In this document: in pieces, positions 29,815-39,759 of the stretch | Layout of the letters: each line of letters opens with the position of its first letter | Numbering within the stretch: the first letter of the stretch is position 1 | Source of the DNA: Stakelama flava | GTDB lineage: Bacteria > Pseudomonadota > Alphaproteobacteria > Sphingomonadales > Sphingomonadaceae | Length of the DNA stretch: 64,000 nucleotides | Reading direction: 5' to 3' | NCBI RefSeq assembly: GCF_019351405.1 | Contig: NZ_JAHWZX010000006.1 | Coordinates: 118,726 to 182,725 of the forward strand | Made by a program: the position numbers and the translations under genes | Notes under the pieces: model-generated | The model's database searches: none | Told to the model about the DNA's origin: nothing | What the model saw: only the letters and a program-made list of their open reading frames with translations

Positions 29815-30440
29815 GCCAGCTCGAGCTGCCGCTCGACTGGCCCGCCGACTCGAGCGCGGACGTTTTCCTGATCGGTGAGGCCAATTCCCGCGCCGTCCAT
29901 ATGCTCGAACACCGCGGCGCCTGGCCGGTAATGGCGGCGATCCTGACCGGACCGCGCAAATCAGGACGCAGCCGGCTGGCGCGGATATTCGCATCGCGAA
30001 CCGGCGGCCATGTGTTCGACGACGCGCAATCGGCCGACGAAACCCGATTGTTTCATGCGTGGAACCTCGCCCAGGCACAACGTACGCCGCTGCTCATCAT
30101 ATGTGATTCGCCTCCGCCGCAATGGCAGGTGAAGCTCCCCGATCTGCGATCGCGGCTTGCCGCCACGCCGGTTTTGCGGATCGACCCGCCCGACGACACG
30201 CTGATCGCCGAATTGCTGGGTTTCTGGTTCGCGCGACGCGAAATCGTTGCCGGGCCGGAGGTGCTTGAATGGCTCTCGAAACGGACCGAACGCAGCTATG
30301 TCGCGTTACTGTCAACAGTAGAGGCTATTGAGGACGGGTTACGCGGCGCCCGCAGCAGGCGGCTTACCGTGCCGCGAGCGCGTGACATCCTGTCGGAAGC
30401 CAAGCCGCCATCGTCGTGGGACCACAAACAGCAGGGGTGA
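29811..30440 (+). CDS. hdaA: HdaA/Hda-type regulatory inactivator of DnaA
   Basis: AAA+ protein related to DnaA domain III that, bound to the sliding clamp, stimulates ATP hydrolysis by DnaA and prevents re-initiation. The 209-residue protein begins with the clamp-binding hexapeptide QLELPL (3-8). A degenerate P-loop follows (LTGPRKSGRSRLARIF, about 45-60), then a Walker B region (GGHVFDDAQ), and the C-terminal lid with SYVALLSTVEAIEDGL. The start overlaps the preceding stop by 4 bp, and ppk follows after 3 bp, making one transcript likely. Confidence 0.9.
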   Translation: MSQLELPLDWPADSSADVFLIGEANSRAVHMLEHRGAWPVMAAILTGPRKSGRSRLARIFASRTGGHVFDDAQSADETRLFHAWNLAQAQRTPLLIICDSPPPQWQVKLPDLRSRLAATPVLRIDPPDDTLIAELLGFWFARREIVAGPEVLEWLSKRTERSYVALLSTVEAIEDGLRGARSRRLTVPRARDILSEAKPPSSWDHKQQG

Positions 30441-30443
30441 AGG

Positions 30444-32621
30444 ATGAACAGTCAGTTGCCGGTTGCGAACGATCCCGCCCCGGCGGGGGAAAGCGAAGCG
30501 GAAAGCCGTTTTTTCAATCGCGAATTGTCCTGGCTGGCCTTTAATCGCCGCGTGCTGGAAGAGGCTTGCAACCGCGCGCATCCGCTGCTCGAAAGGCTTC
30601 GTTTCCTGTCGATTTCGGCGTCCAATCTGGACGAATTCTTCATGGTCCGGGTCGCCGGGCTGAAAGGACAGCAGCTCCAGAATGTGGAGCAACCATCGGC
30701 CGATGGCCTGACGCCAAGCCAGCAACTCGCAGCGATCGCCGAAAAAACGAGCGAACTGGTCGATGACCAGCAGGCGGTTTGGCGCGATATCCATGGCGAA
30801 CTGGCGGAGGCAGGTATCGACGTGCTCGATCCCGCGACGATCGACGCGCAAGCACTGAAAGCACTGGAATCGCATTTTCGCGAGTGTATTTTTCCTATCC
30901 TGACGCCCCAGGCGCTCGATCCGGCGCACCCATTCCCCTTCATTCCCAATGGCGGATTGAGCGTCATTCTCGATCTGGTGCGCGATTCCGATGGCGAGCA
31001 GGTGCGCGAACTCGTGCTTCTCCCGTCCAGCACGCCGCGCTTTGTCCGGCTGGTCGGCGATCGCGCACGCTATGTTGCGGTCGAAACGCTGATAAAGCGC
31101 TTTTCGGACCAGCTTTTCCCCGGATATCGCGTCGAATCCGCTGCCGCTTTCCGCATCCTTCGCGACAGCGATATCGAAGTCGAGGAAGAAGCGGAGGACC
31201 TGGTCCTGTATTTCCGCAGCGCGATAAAGCGCCGCCGCCGGGGTAGGGTGATCCGGCTGGAAGTCGAAACCGATATGAGCGACGAGCTTGAATCGGTGCT
31301 GAAGGAAGAGCTTGGCGGCATCGATGCGTTGTTGATCGAAACGGGCGGGTTTCTCGCCATGGGCGACCTCGCCGCGCTGGTCGAAGAGGACCGGCCCGAC
31401 CTGAAATTCACGCCGTTCAGCCCGCGTTTCCCCGAACGCATCCGCGAATATGGCGGTGACTGCTTCGCGGCGATCCGGGCGAAGGACATTATCGTCCATC
31501 ACCCGTATGAAACATTCGATGTCGTCCTCGCCTTTCTGAAGCAGGCGGCGCAGGATCCGGATGTCGTCGCGATCAAACAGACGCTGTACCGAGCGGGCAA
31601 GCAGTCGGCAGTGATTCAGGCGCTGATCGCGGCGGCCGAAGCGGGAAAATCGGTGACCGCGGTGGTCGAACTGAAGGCGCGGTTCGACGAGGAGCAGAAT
31701 CTGCTTTGGGCCAATGCGCTGGAACGCGCAGGGGTTCAGGTCGTCTACGGCTTTATCGACTGGAAGACTCACGCCAAGGTATCGATGGTCGTCCGGCGCG
31801 AAGGGACCGGATTTCGGACCTACTGCCATTTCGGGACGGGGAATTACCACCCGGTCACCGCGCGAATTTACACCGATCTCAGCTTCTTCACCGCAGACCC
31901 CGCGATCGGGCGCGACGCCAGTCGCATCTTCAATTATATCACCGGCTATGTCGAACCCGGCGACCTGGAATGTATGGCAATTTCCCCGCGCGACATTCGG
32001 CCCCGGCTCACCGAACTGGTCGATCGTGAAATCACGAACGCGCGCGCCGGAAAACCGGCGGCAATCTGGGCCAAGATGAATTCGCTGGTCGACCCGGCGA
32101 TGATCGAGAAATTGTACGAAGCCAGCAATGCGGGCGTGGAGATCGATCTTGTCGTTCGCGGCATTTGCTGCCTGCGGCCCGGTGTGGCGGACATGTCGGA
32201 CAATATCCACGTAAAATCATGCGTCGGTCGGTTTCTCGAACACAGCCGCATCTGGGCGTTCGGCAATGGCAAGGCGCTTCCCAATGACGGCGCGTCGCTT
32301 TTCATCTCCTCGGCCGACTGGATGCCGCGCAATTTCGACCGCAGGGTGGAATATATGCTGCCGATCACCAACCCGACCGTGCACGATCAGGTGCTCGACC
32401 AAGTCATGGTCGCCAATCTGATCGACACCGAACAAAGCTGGGAACTGCATCCCGACGGCAGCTATGAACGGATCGAAAAGGGCGCGCGACCGTTCAACCT
32501 GCATCGTTACTTCATGACCAATCCGTCGCTTTCCGGACGCGGGGCCGCGCTGGAAAGCGGTGAATCAATGCCAAAGAAGCTGTCGCTTCGCCGCCGCCAT
32601 TCCAACAATCGTGACGGATAG
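30444..32621 (+). CDS. ppk1: Polyphosphate kinase 1
   Basis: Makes long-chain polyphosphate from ATP, reversibly. The 725-residue protein has the N-terminal signature [20 protein letters not shown] (22-41), the four PPK1 domains in order and the auto-phosphorylated His443 ([12 protein letters not shown]), with the second PLD-like His in the region around 600. Three bases separate it from hdaA, and ppx follows 10 bp after. It belongs with ppx and with ppk2 5 kb away. Confidence 0.97.
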   Translation: MNSQLPVANDPAPAGESEAESRFFNRELSWLAFNRRVLEEACNRAHPLLERLRFLSISASNLDEFFMVRVAGLKGQQLQNVEQPSADGLTPSQQLAAIAEKTSELVDDQQAVWRDIHGELAEAGIDVLDPATIDAQALKALESHFRECIFPILTPQALDPAHPFPFIPNGGLSVILDLVRDSDGEQVRELVLLPSSTPRFVRLVGDRARYVAVETLIKRFSDQLFPGYRVESAAAFRILRDSDIEVEEEAEDLVLYFRSAIKRRRRGRVIRLEVETDMSDELESVLKEELGGIDALLIETGGFLAMGDLAALVEEDRPDLKFTPFSPRFPERIREYGGDCFAAIRAKDIIVHHPYETFDVVLAFLKQAAQDPDVVAIKQTLYRAGKQSAVIQALIAAAEAGKSVTAVVELKARFDEEQNLLWANALERAGVQVVYGFIDWKTHAKVSMVVRREGTGFRTYCHFGTGNYHPVTARIYTDLSFFTADPAIGRDASRIFNYITGYVEPGDLECMAISPRDIRPRLTELVDREITNARAGKPAAIWAKMNSLVDPAMIEKLYEASNAGVEIDLVVRGICCLRPGVADMSDNIHVKSCVGRFLEHSRIWAFGNGKALPNDGASLFISSADWMPRNFDRRVEYMLPITNPTVHDQVLDQVMVANLIDTEQSWELHPDGSYERIEKGARPFNLHRYFMTNPSLSGRGAALESGESMPKKLSLRRRHSNNRDG

Positions 32622-32631
32622 GTTTCAATTC

Positions 32632-34128
32632 ATGGCAACGCTTTCGTTTCGAAAAGTGCGCGTCAGCACGGCTGCCCGAACGCATGGTGCGATCATCGAT
32701 ATCGGGTCCAACTCGATCCGTCTGGTCGTTTACGCCGGCCCCAGCCGGCTTCCCTCGATCGTTTATAATGAAAAGATATTGGCAGGGCTTGGCCGGGGCC
32801 TGAGCGAGAATGGCCGGATATCGGACGAATCGATGAAACTGGCCAAACCGGCGCTTGCCCGGTTTGCCGCGCTGTGCCGGGAAATGGAGGTGGCGGACCT
32901 TCGCTGCGTGGCGACGGCTGCGGTGCGAGACGCCGAAAATGGCGGCGACCTGCTCGATGCAGCAAAGGCGTTGGGCCTTAATGTCGAATTGCTGTCGGGC
33001 GAGGATGAGGCGCAGGCCGCGGGTAACGGCGTGCTGTGCGCGATCCCCGATGCGCGGGGCATCGTCGGCGATCTGGGCGGTGGCAGCTTGGAACTCGTCC
33101 GGGTGGGCGACGGGTCGGTGCATGAGCGTGCGTCGTTCCCGCTTGGCGTGCTTCGCATCGGGAAGCTGCGCGCCAAGGGTAAACGGACGCTGGAAAAGCG
33201 CGTCGCCACCCTGATCGCAGAGGCGGGGTGGAGCGGGGCGGGGAAGGGTGTTCCGCTGTACATGGTCGGCGGATCATGGCGTGCGCTCGCCAGGCTCGAC
33301 ATGCACCTGACCCAATATCCGCTGCCGGTCATCCACGGCTATCGCATGGACCGGGATGCGGTCGAGCGGCTGCGCCGCACTGTCGCGCATATTTCGAAGG
33401 GAAGGTTACGCGCCATTCCGAACCTGTCGAGCGGCCGCGTGGCGACCTTGGGGGAGGCTGGCGCGCTGCTTTCCGTGCTGATGGAACAGCTTGGCACCAA
33501 GGAAGTAATCGTCTCCGCCTTCGGGCTTCGCGAAGGCCTGTTCCATCAGGCGCTTCCCGATGAGGAGCGAGAGCGTGATCCGTTGCTCGTCATGGCGCAT
33601 GAAGAGGCGCAGCGACTGGGGCGTTTTCCCGAACATGGCGACTTGCTTGGTGACTGGATTGCGCCGTTGTTCGGAGATGAAGATGCGCGGCATGCTCGGC
33701 TTCGTCACACCGCCTGCCTGCTCGCCGATGTCGGATGGAGCGCCAATCCGGAGTTTCGTGCCGAACGCGGGCTGGAAATCGCGCTTCACGGCAATTGGGT
33801 GGCGATCGACGGCTGGGGCCGCGCGCTGCTTGGGCAGGCGCTTTTTACGTCGTTAGGCGGCGGGATGAGCAGTCCGGAGCCGCTGGTTCAGCTTGCACCC
33901 TATGACGACCTGGAACGCGCGAAACAATGGGGACTGGCGATACGGCTGGGACAGCGGTGGAGCGGCGGCGTCGCTGGTCCGCTCGATCGATCGCGGCTCG
34001 AACGGCACGACAAATCACTCATATTGAACGTGCGTGAAGCCGATACGGCACTCTATAGCGAGACTGTTGCCCGCCGTCACAAGGCGCTGGCCGGCGCAAT
34101 GAACCTCGAACCGGGGCTAAAGCGATAG
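32632..34128 (+). CDS. ppx: Exopolyphosphatase / Ppx-GppA phosphatase
   Basis: Hydrolyses the ends of polyphosphate chains, and members of the family also act on pppGpp. The 498-residue protein shows the actin-like ATPase motifs: GAIIDIGSNSIRLVVY (19-34), a phosphate-binding VATAAVRDAENG, and IVGDLGGGSLELVRV. A C-terminal HD-like helical part (about 320-498) is typical of Ppx over GppA. The ATG at 32632, 10 bp after ppk1, is chosen as the first outside that gene. Confidence 0.94.
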   Translation: MATLSFRKVRVSTAARTHGAIIDIGSNSIRLVVYAGPSRLPSIVYNEKILAGLGRGLSENGRISDESMKLAKPALARFAALCREMEVADLRCVATAAVRDAENGGDLLDAAKALGLNVELLSGEDEAQAAGNGVLCAIPDARGIVGDLGGGSLELVRVGDGSVHERASFPLGVLRIGKLRAKGKRTLEKRVATLIAEAGWSGAGKGVPLYMVGGSWRALARLDMHLTQYPLPVIHGYRMDRDAVERLRRTVAHISKGRLRAIPNLSSGRVATLGEAGALLSVLMEQLGTKEVIVSAFGLREGLFHQALPDEERERDPLLVMAHEEAQRLGRFPEHGDLLGDWIAPLFGDEDARHARLRHTACLLADVGWSANPEFRAERGLEIALHGNWVAIDGWGRALLGQALFTSLGGGMSSPEPLVQLAPYDDLERAKQWGLAIRLGQRWSGGVAGPLDRSRLERHDKSLILNVREADTALYSETVARRHKALAGAMNLEPGLKR

Positions 34129-34139
34129 TCCGGAGCGGC

Positions 34140-34481
34140 TCACCCGCATTTGAACCCGGTCACCACATTTTGTTTATCCAGGTCGATATTCAGCCGGTCG
34201 GTGCGGTAATCCATCGTCATTGCCATCCCCGGCTTGCGCCAGCGCACGGTTCTGGCACCTGATATTCCAAGCGCCTGCGCCGCAAGCTCTTGCGTTCCCG
34301 TCTGCCCCACAAAACCGCTCAGACCGTCAACGTCGCACGCGCCAGATCCCAACTGACGGTCGGGTTCGGAACGCACCCCGTCCTGCGGGCTGCTCATGGC
34401 ATCGTCCGGTGCCGGAGTCTGCGCGCAGGCGGCACAGGCGATAAGCGCCGATAGCGGAGCAAGCAGCATTGCACGGGTCAT
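34140..34481 (-). CDS. Peptidase inhibitor I78-family lipoprotein
   Basis: A 113-residue exported protein. The N terminus is a signal with possible lipobox cysteines (LIAC or CAAC, about 13-19). The mature part matches the I78 inhibitor fold: CDVDGLSGFVGQTGTQEL, then RTVRWRKPGMAMTMDYRTDRLNIDLD and a final VVTGFKCG, with the two Cys probably bonded. I78 proteins inhibit serine proteases, but many family members are untested. It overlaps the rnd stop by 4 bp and is convergent with ppx 11 bp away. Confidence 0.83.
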   Translation of the reverse strand: MTRAMLLAPLSALIACAACAQTPAPDDAMSSPQDGVRSEPDRQLGSGACDVDGLSGFVGQTGTQELAAQALGISGARTVRWRKPGMAMTMDYRTDRLNIDLDKQNVVTGFKCG

Positions 34482-35653
34482 TCCTTATCCTCCGTACGGG
34501 TCATTTTCAATTTGCCGCCGCGCACGGTGAAGCCGAGTTGCCCCTCGACCAGCGCAAGTGCGTCGCGTCCGAACTGCTCGTACCGCCAGCCATTCAAAAT
34601 AGCGAGCTTGTCGCGCTGTCCAGCGGCAAGCGCTTCCAGATCGTCCGATCGTGCGAGCAACCGCGCGGCGACATTTATTTCACGTGCGCGAATCTTCAGC
34701 AACAATTTCAGAAGGTCGGCGACCAGCGCGCCTTCCTTGCCCAGCGCCGGTTTGCGATCGTCGCGTGAGGGTATTTCATCGGCCGGCAGCGGCTTCGCTT
34801 CGGCAAGCGCGTCCATCATGCGCCCACCAATGTCGTTTGATGCCCATGCCCCCGAAAGCCCGCGTACCTTTGCAAGGTCGCCCTGCTTGCGCGGGGGATG
34901 CGCGGCGATGTCGCCCAGCGTTTCATCCTTTACGATACGTCCGCGCGGCAAATTCTTGCCCTGCGCTTCCTGTTCGCGCCAGCGGGCCAGCGCCTTCAGC
35001 CGGCCGAGAACATCGGCCTTGCGGCTTGGCGTGCGCACACGCTTCCACGCAAGATCGGGGTCATTGAAATAGTTGGACGGTTCAGCAAGCCGCTCCATCT
35101 CTTCGTTCAGCCACGCGCCGCGCCCGGTATTTTTCAGCTTTTTCAGCATCATCGGAAAGATCTTTGACAAATGCGTCACGTCGGCGATCGCATAGCTGAT
35201 CTGACGATCGTCGAGCGGCCGGCGGCTCCAGTCGGTGAAGCGCGCACCCTTGTCCACCGTGATGCCAAGGTATGAATCGACCAGATTCGAATAACCGATC
35301 TGTTCACCCTGACCCAGCGCCATCGCCGCAACCTGCGTGTCGAACAGCGGCTGCGGCGTCTTCCCCGTCAGATTGTAGACGATTTCCAGATCCTGCCCGC
35401 CCGCATGAAAAACCTTCAGCACGTCATGATTCTCGGTCAGCAGGTCGAGCAGCGGGGTCATGTCCATCCCCGGCGCCATGGGGTCGATCGCGGCGGCTTC
35501 GTTCTCGTCCGCAATCTGGATCAGACACAGCTCCGGCCAATAGCTGTTTTCGCGCATGAACTCCGTATCGACCGTGACGAAATCGGCGTTGGAAAGTCGC
35601 GCGCAAAGATTGGCGAGGTCGGCGCTGTCCTCGATAAGCCCGTGAATATGCAT
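34478..35653 (-). CDS. rnd: Ribonuclease D
   Basis: 3'-to-5' exoribonuclease for tRNA and other stable-RNA maturation. The 391-residue protein has a DEDDy exonuclease domain: Asp29 and Glu31 (TVDTEF), Asp88 (AGGQDLEIVY), Tyr154 and Asp158 (SYAIADVTHL). It continues with HRDC-type helical domains (about 205-300 and 310-380). The ATG at 35653 has GGGGG 4 bases upstream. A further 22-codon extension is open but unlikely. Confidence 0.94.
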   Translation of the reverse strand: MHIHGLIEDSADLANLCARLSNADFVTVDTEFMRENSYWPELCLIQIADENEAAAIDPMAPGMDMTPLLDLLTENHDVLKVFHAGGQDLEIVYNLTGKTPQPLFDTQVAAMALGQGEQIGYSNLVDSYLGITVDKGARFTDWSRRPLDDRQISYAIADVTHLSKIFPMMLKKLKNTGRGAWLNEEMERLAEPSNYFNDPDLAWKRVRTPSRKADVLGRLKALARWREQEAQGKNLPRGRIVKDETLGDIAAHPPRKQGDLAKVRGLSGAWASNDIGGRMMDALAEAKPLPADEIPSRDDRKPALGKEGALVADLLKLLLKIRAREINVAARLLARSDDLEALAAGQRDKLAILNGWRYEQFGRDALALVEGQLGFTVRGGKLKMTRTEDKE

Positions 35654-35733
35654 CCAGCCCCCATATACCGCCGCGTCCGGGTTGACAAAGTGGTGTATGA
35701 TGCGGTTTCGCGCGGCCACGAAGTTTTTTATCT

Positions 35734-35812
35734 GTCATTCCGGCAAGCAGCCGGAATCTCGCGCCATCCGCGCAGCCCGCGGCCAGAGATCCCGGTTTTT
35801 CGCCGGGGTGAC
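35734..35812. repeat. REP/MITE-like double palindrome
   Basis: Two 27-base arms (35734-35760 and 35786-35812) are reverse complements at 20 of 27 positions, with several of the mismatches still pairing as G-U in RNA. Each arm is itself a hairpin (CCGGC...GCCGG and CCCGG...CCGGG). The ends read GTCA and TGAC. It lies between rnd and aspS and ends 23 bases before the aspS start. The motif CATTCCGG...GGAATCTCG resembles interspersed repeats common in sphingomonad genomes, from memory. Confidence 0.65.
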
Positions 35813-35835
35813 GTGTTTTTTGGGAAATGACACGA

Positions 35836-37677
35836 ATGCACGCCTATCGCACTCATACCTGTGCCCAGCTTCGCGCCGCCGATGTCGGGGCCGAAATCCG
35901 CCTTTCGGGCTGGATCCATCGCAAGCGCGATCATGGCGGCGTGCTGTTCGTCGATCTGCGCGACAATTTCGGGATCACCCAGATCGTCGCCGACAGCGAT
36001 TCGCCCGCGCTTGAGGTATTGGATCGGCTGCGCGTCGAATCGGTGGTCACCATCGACGGCTTGGTGAAACAGCGCTCCGATGAAACGAAAAACGCCAATC
36101 TGCCGACTGGTGAGATCGAAGTGTTCGCGCGCGGGGTCACCGTTCAGTCGGCGGCGCAGGAATTGCCGATGCCGGTGTTCGGTGATGCCGAATATCCGGA
36201 GGATATCCGCCTGCGCTATCGCTACATCGATCTGCGGCGGGAGAAGGTGCACAAGAATATCAAACTGCGGTCGGACGTTATCGCGTCGCTTCGCCGCCGG
36301 ATGATCGATCAGGGCTTCACCGAATTCCAGACGCCGATCCTGACGGCATCGTCGCCGGAGGGCGCGCGCGACTATCTGGTGCCCAGCCGCGTGCATCCGG
36401 GCAAATTCTATGCGCTGCCGCAGGCGCCGCAGATGTTCAAGCAGCTGCTGATGGTGGCCGGTTTCGACAAATATTTTCAGATCGCGCCTTGCTTTCGCGA
36501 CGAAGACGCGCGCGCCGATCGCAGCCCCGGCGAATTCTATCAGCTCGATTTCGAAATGAGCTACGTCACGCAGGAAGACGTGTTCGCCGCGATCGAACCG
36601 GTGCTGCACGGCGTGTTCGAGGAATTCGCGAACTGGGAAGGCATGGGGCGCAGCGTCAGCCCGCTGCCGTTCAGGCGCATTCCCTATCGCGAATCGATGC
36701 TGAAATACGGCAACGACAAACCGGATCTTCGCAATCCGGTCGAGATCACCGACGTATCGTCGCATTTCGAAGGATCGGGCTTCGGCCGCTTCGCCTCGAT
36801 CGTCGAGAGCGGCGATGTGGTGCGCGCCATTCCCGCGCCGGGAACAGCGGAAAAGAGCCGTAAATTCTTCGACGACATGAACAGTTGGGCGCAGGGTGAG
36901 GGTTTCCCCGGTCTTGGCTACGCCACGCGCAAGGGCGGCGAATGGGGCGGCCCGATCGCCAAGAATCATGGGCCGGAAAAGATGGACAGGCTGGCCGATG
37001 AACTCGGCCTCGGTCCCGATGACGGGCTATTCTTCGCTGCCGGAAAGGAAGCGCAGGCGGCAAAGCTTGCTGGTCTTGCGCGCACGCGCGTGGGTGAACA
37101 ACTCGACCTGATCGATCAGAAGCGGTTCGAATTCTGCTGGATCGTCGATTTTCCGATGTTCGAATATGACGAGGATACGAAGAAGATCGATTTCAGCCAT
37201 AACCCCTTCTCGATGCCTCAGGGCGAGATGGACGCGCTGGAAAGCAAAGACCCGCTCGATATCCTAGCCTATCAATATGATATCGTGTGCAACGGCGTCG
37301 AACTGTCATCGGGTGCGGTGCGGAACCATCGCCCGGACATCATGTATAAGGCGTTTGAGATTGCCGGGTACAGCCAGCAGGACGTGGACACCAACTTTGC
37401 CGGAATGATCAACGCGTTCAAATATGGCGCTCCGCCGCATGGCGGATCGGCGCCGGGTGTCGACCGGATCGTCATGCTGCTCGCCGACGAACCCAATATC
37501 CGCGAAGTCATCGCCTTCCCGATGACTCAGCGTGCCGAGGACCTGATGATGGGCGCGCCGAGTGAGGTGTCGCCCAAACAGCTTCGCGAACTCAACATCC
37601 GCCTGGTTGAACAGCCGGGTCAGGGCGGCGAGGCGAAAAAGGACACCGCCGAGGCAGTCTCGCCCGACGCGGGCTGA
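35836..37677 (+). CDS. aspS: Aspartyl-tRNA synthetase
   Basis: Class II tRNA synthetase of about 613 residues. It has an N-terminal OB-fold anticodon-binding domain (about 1-105; [20 protein letters not shown]), the catalytic core with motif 2 ([12 protein letters not shown]) and motif 3 (GVDRIVMLL), and a bacterial GAD insertion in the middle (about 285-420). The ATG at 35836 is preferred because GGGAA is 8-10 bases upstream; the ATG at 35827 directly abuts it. Whether it is discriminating or also charges tRNA-Asn cannot be read here. Confidence 0.96.
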   Translation: MHAYRTHTCAQLRAADVGAEIRLSGWIHRKRDHGGVLFVDLRDNFGITQIVADSDSPALEVLDRLRVESVVTIDGLVKQRSDETKNANLPTGEIEVFARGVTVQSAAQELPMPVFGDAEYPEDIRLRYRYIDLRREKVHKNIKLRSDVIASLRRRMIDQGFTEFQTPILTASSPEGARDYLVPSRVHPGKFYALPQAPQMFKQLLMVAGFDKYFQIAPCFRDEDARADRSPGEFYQLDFEMSYVTQEDVFAAIEPVLHGVFEEFANWEGMGRSVSPLPFRRIPYRESMLKYGNDKPDLRNPVEITDVSSHFEGSGFGRFASIVESGDVVRAIPAPGTAEKSRKFFDDMNSWAQGEGFPGLGYATRKGGEWGGPIAKNHGPEKMDRLADELGLGPDDGLFFAAGKEAQAAKLAGLARTRVGEQLDLIDQKRFEFCWIVDFPMFEYDEDTKKIDFSHNPFSMPQGEMDALESKDPLDILAYQYDIVCNGVELSSGAVRNHRPDIMYKAFEIAGYSQQDVDTNFAGMINAFKYGAPPHGGSAPGVDRIVMLLADEPNIREVIAFPMTQRAEDLMMGAPSEVSPKQLRELNIRLVEQPGQGGEAKKDTAEAVSPDAG

Positions 37678-37701
37678 TAACGATGGTAAGGAGTGATGCG
37701 C

Positions 37702-38280
37702 ATGCAGCAGGCGATCGATTTTGTTATGGAAATCGACAAGCTCAAGCGCGTCACTCGCAAGACAAAGCCACTGGGCCTCGACCGCTACGAAAATTCGGCT
37801 GAGCATAGCTGGCAGATTGCGCTGTTCGCGAATGCGCTTGCACCCTATTGCGATGATCCGGTCAATCTCTCGCGGGTTGTGCAGATGCTGCTTGTCCATG
37901 ATCTGGGGGAGATAGATACCGGCGATACCCTTGTATTCGCCGATATCGACTGGGCTGCTGAGAAGAGTGCCGAAAAGGCGGCGGTCGAGCGGATCATGGG
38001 CTACCTGCCGCCCGAAATCGCCGGACCGTTGATCGATCTTTGGATTGAGTTCGAGGCGAATGAAAGTGGGGATGCGCGTTTTGCCAACGCGATTGATCGC
38101 GCGATGCCGGCACTGCTGAACCTCAACAATGAAGGGCAGAGCTGGCGCGAAAACGGCATCAGTTACAGTCAGGTGGTGAAGCGGATCAAGGGTCCTATTC
38201 GCGGTGGCTGCCCACGCCTTTGGGAATATATGGAACCTCGTTTGGCGAAGGCGGACGAGCAAGGGTGGTTCGGAGCATGA
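37702..38280 (+). CDS. HD-domain phosphohydrolase (YfbR-like)
   Basis: A 192-residue HD-domain protein likely to act on deoxynucleoside monophosphates or similar. Metal ligands are His35 (NSAEHSWQ) and His66-Asp67 (LLVHDLGEID), with a further Asp in the C-terminal part. The ATG at 37702 was chosen because AAGGAG lies 8 bases upstream; in-frame starts at 37693 and 37696 are too close to it. It overlaps ppk2 by 4 bp, so both are coupled, and it follows aspS by 24 bp. Confidence 0.88.
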   Translation: MQQAIDFVMEIDKLKRVTRKTKPLGLDRYENSAEHSWQIALFANALAPYCDDPVNLSRVVQMLLVHDLGEIDTGDTLVFADIDWAAEKSAEKAAVERIMGYLPPEIAGPLIDLWIEFEANESGDARFANAIDRAMPALLNLNNEGQSWRENGISYSQVVKRIKGPIRGGCPRLWEYMEPRLAKADEQGWFGA

Positions 38281-39059
38281 CGATCGATCTTGGCGATTAC
38301 GAAATCGGCGCGCATTTCGATGGCGATTATTCGGACGCGCTGAAGGCGATACAGAAGCGTCTGGCGCATATTCAGGTTGCGCATATCGTTCGCGGTCGTG
38401 CCGCAATGGTCGTTCTGGAGGGCTGGGACGCAGCCGGGAAGGGCGGGGCGATCAAGCGGATGACCGCCGAATGGGACCCGCGCTATTTCGAGGTATGGCC
38501 GATCGCCGCTCCCAGTCAGGCGGAGAAGGAGCATCATTTCCTCTGGCGATTCTGGCAGCGGCTCCCCGCAAAGCGCAACATCGCCGTTTTCGACCGCAGC
38601 TGGTACGGCCGCGTCCTCGTCGAACGCGTCGAGGGCTATGCCGAGGAAGCCGAATGGCGGCGCGCTTATGACGAGATCAATGAATTCGAAGCGCAGCAGG
38701 CCGATTGCGGCATATCGATCGTGAAGCTGTTCTTGCACATCACGCAGGCGGAGCAGGACGACCGGCTGCGCGAGCGAATCGACAATCCGTGGAAACAATG
38801 GAAGACCGGAGCGGATGATTTTCGCAACCGCGCCCGGCGCGAGGCGTATTGCGCCGCAATGCACGACATGTTCGCGCAAACCGATACACGCTGGGCACCC
38901 TGGACCGTGATCGACGCCAATAACAAAAAGGCGGCGCGGATCGCCGCGCTGACCGCAGTAACGGACCAGCTGGAAGCGCACGTCTGCATGGACCCGCCCG
39001 ATCTTGATCCCGAACTTTACGAACTCGCGGAAAAGCAGCTCGGTAAAGGCAAAGACTGA
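38277..39059 (+). CDS. ppk2: Polyphosphate kinase 2
   Basis: Uses polyphosphate to phosphorylate nucleotides. The 260-residue protein is a single-domain PPK2 with Walker A GWDAAGKGG (49-57), Walker B FDRSWYGR (105-112) and a lid region rich in Arg. One-domain PPK2s make GTP or ATP from the diphosphates (class I) or act on monophosphates (other classes); the class cannot be told with certainty from motifs alone. It is coupled to the HD phosphohydrolase, and lies near ppk1 and ppx, so polyphosphate synthesis, use and degradation are encoded within 9 kb. Confidence 0.94.
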   Translation: MTIDLGDYEIGAHFDGDYSDALKAIQKRLAHIQVAHIVRGRAAMVVLEGWDAAGKGGAIKRMTAEWDPRYFEVWPIAAPSQAEKEHHFLWRFWQRLPAKRNIAVFDRSWYGRVLVERVEGYAEEAEWRRAYDEINEFEAQQADCGISIVKLFLHITQAEQDDRLRERIDNPWKQWKTGADDFRNRARREAYCAAMHDMFAQTDTRWAPWTVIDANNKKAARIAALTAVTDQLEAHVCMDPPDLDPELYELAEKQLGKGKD

Positions 39060-39065
39060 CCTTCG

Positions 39066-39695
39066 TCAGGCTGGCGCGAACGCGCCGTCTTCGCCCATAA
39101 GATGCAGGATGCCGTCACGGATCGCGAAATAGGCGCCGTGAAGCGACAGGGTGCCGTTGCTCACCCGATCCGCGACAAAACGGAAACTGCGCAGGTTCAT
39201 CAACGAAATACGCACGGTTTCCAGTTCGAGTGCGCGCGTCCCTTCCTCGCCATCGCCATATTCGGTGACGATCCGGTCACGCGCATCGTCCAGCATGTCG
39301 ACCCAATGCGCGATGAAGCCGCCTTCCCCCTCCGGCGCGTTGTGAAAGCGCCGCGACAACGCCGCCTGGCATCCGCCGCACGAACCATGTCCCATCACGA
39401 CGATATGCGGCACCTCCAGCTGAGTCACCGCGAATTCCAGCGCAGCCGAGACACCGTGGCGGCCGCCGCCTTCTTCGAACGGGGGAACCAGATTGGCGAC
39501 GTTTCGAACCACGAAAATCTCTCCGGGGGAAACATCGAAAATCTGCGCCGGGTCGACGCGGCTGTCCGAACAGGCGATCACCATCACCTGGGGCGACTGT
39601 CCTTCGCGCAGTTCGGCCCAGCGATCATGCTGGCGCGGCCAGTCATTGTTGCGAAACCGGCGATAGCCGTCGAGCAGGTATGAAAATCCGTTCAT
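39066..39695 (-). CDS. Beta-class carbonic anhydrase
   Basis: Zinc enzyme interconverting CO2 and bicarbonate in the cytoplasm. The 209-residue protein shows the zinc ligands Cys42 (ACSDSRVDP, with the Asp44-Arg46 dyad), His103 and Cys106 (GHGSCGGC). The ATG at 39695 begins the conserved N terminus ([14 protein letters not shown]). It is divergent from lipA with 64 bp between the starts and convergent with ppk2. Confidence 0.95.
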   Translation of the reverse strand: MNGFSYLLDGYRRFRNNDWPRQHDRWAELREGQSPQVMVIACSDSRVDPAQIFDVSPGEIFVVRNVANLVPPFEEGGGRHGVSAALEFAVTQLEVPHIVVMGHGSCGGCQAALSRRFHNAPEGEGGFIAHWVDMLDDARDRIVTEYGDGEEGTRALELETVRISLMNLRSFRFVADRVSNGTLSLHGAYFAIRDGILHLMGEDGAFAPA

Positions 39696-39759
39696 GGCAT
39701 CGCTTTCGCATTGCACGGCGGGGGTGGCAAGCGGCGCAATGCATCGCTATCTGGAAAGC

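Noticed and set aside
30339..32210. A 623-codon open frame antisense to ppk1.
   Set aside because: Shadow of ppk1, which has all family motifs.
35682..35701. TTGACA and TATGAT upstream of aspS as a sigma-70 promoter.
   Set aside because: The boxes are only 8 bp apart; no -10-like hexamer lies 16-18 bp after TTGACA.
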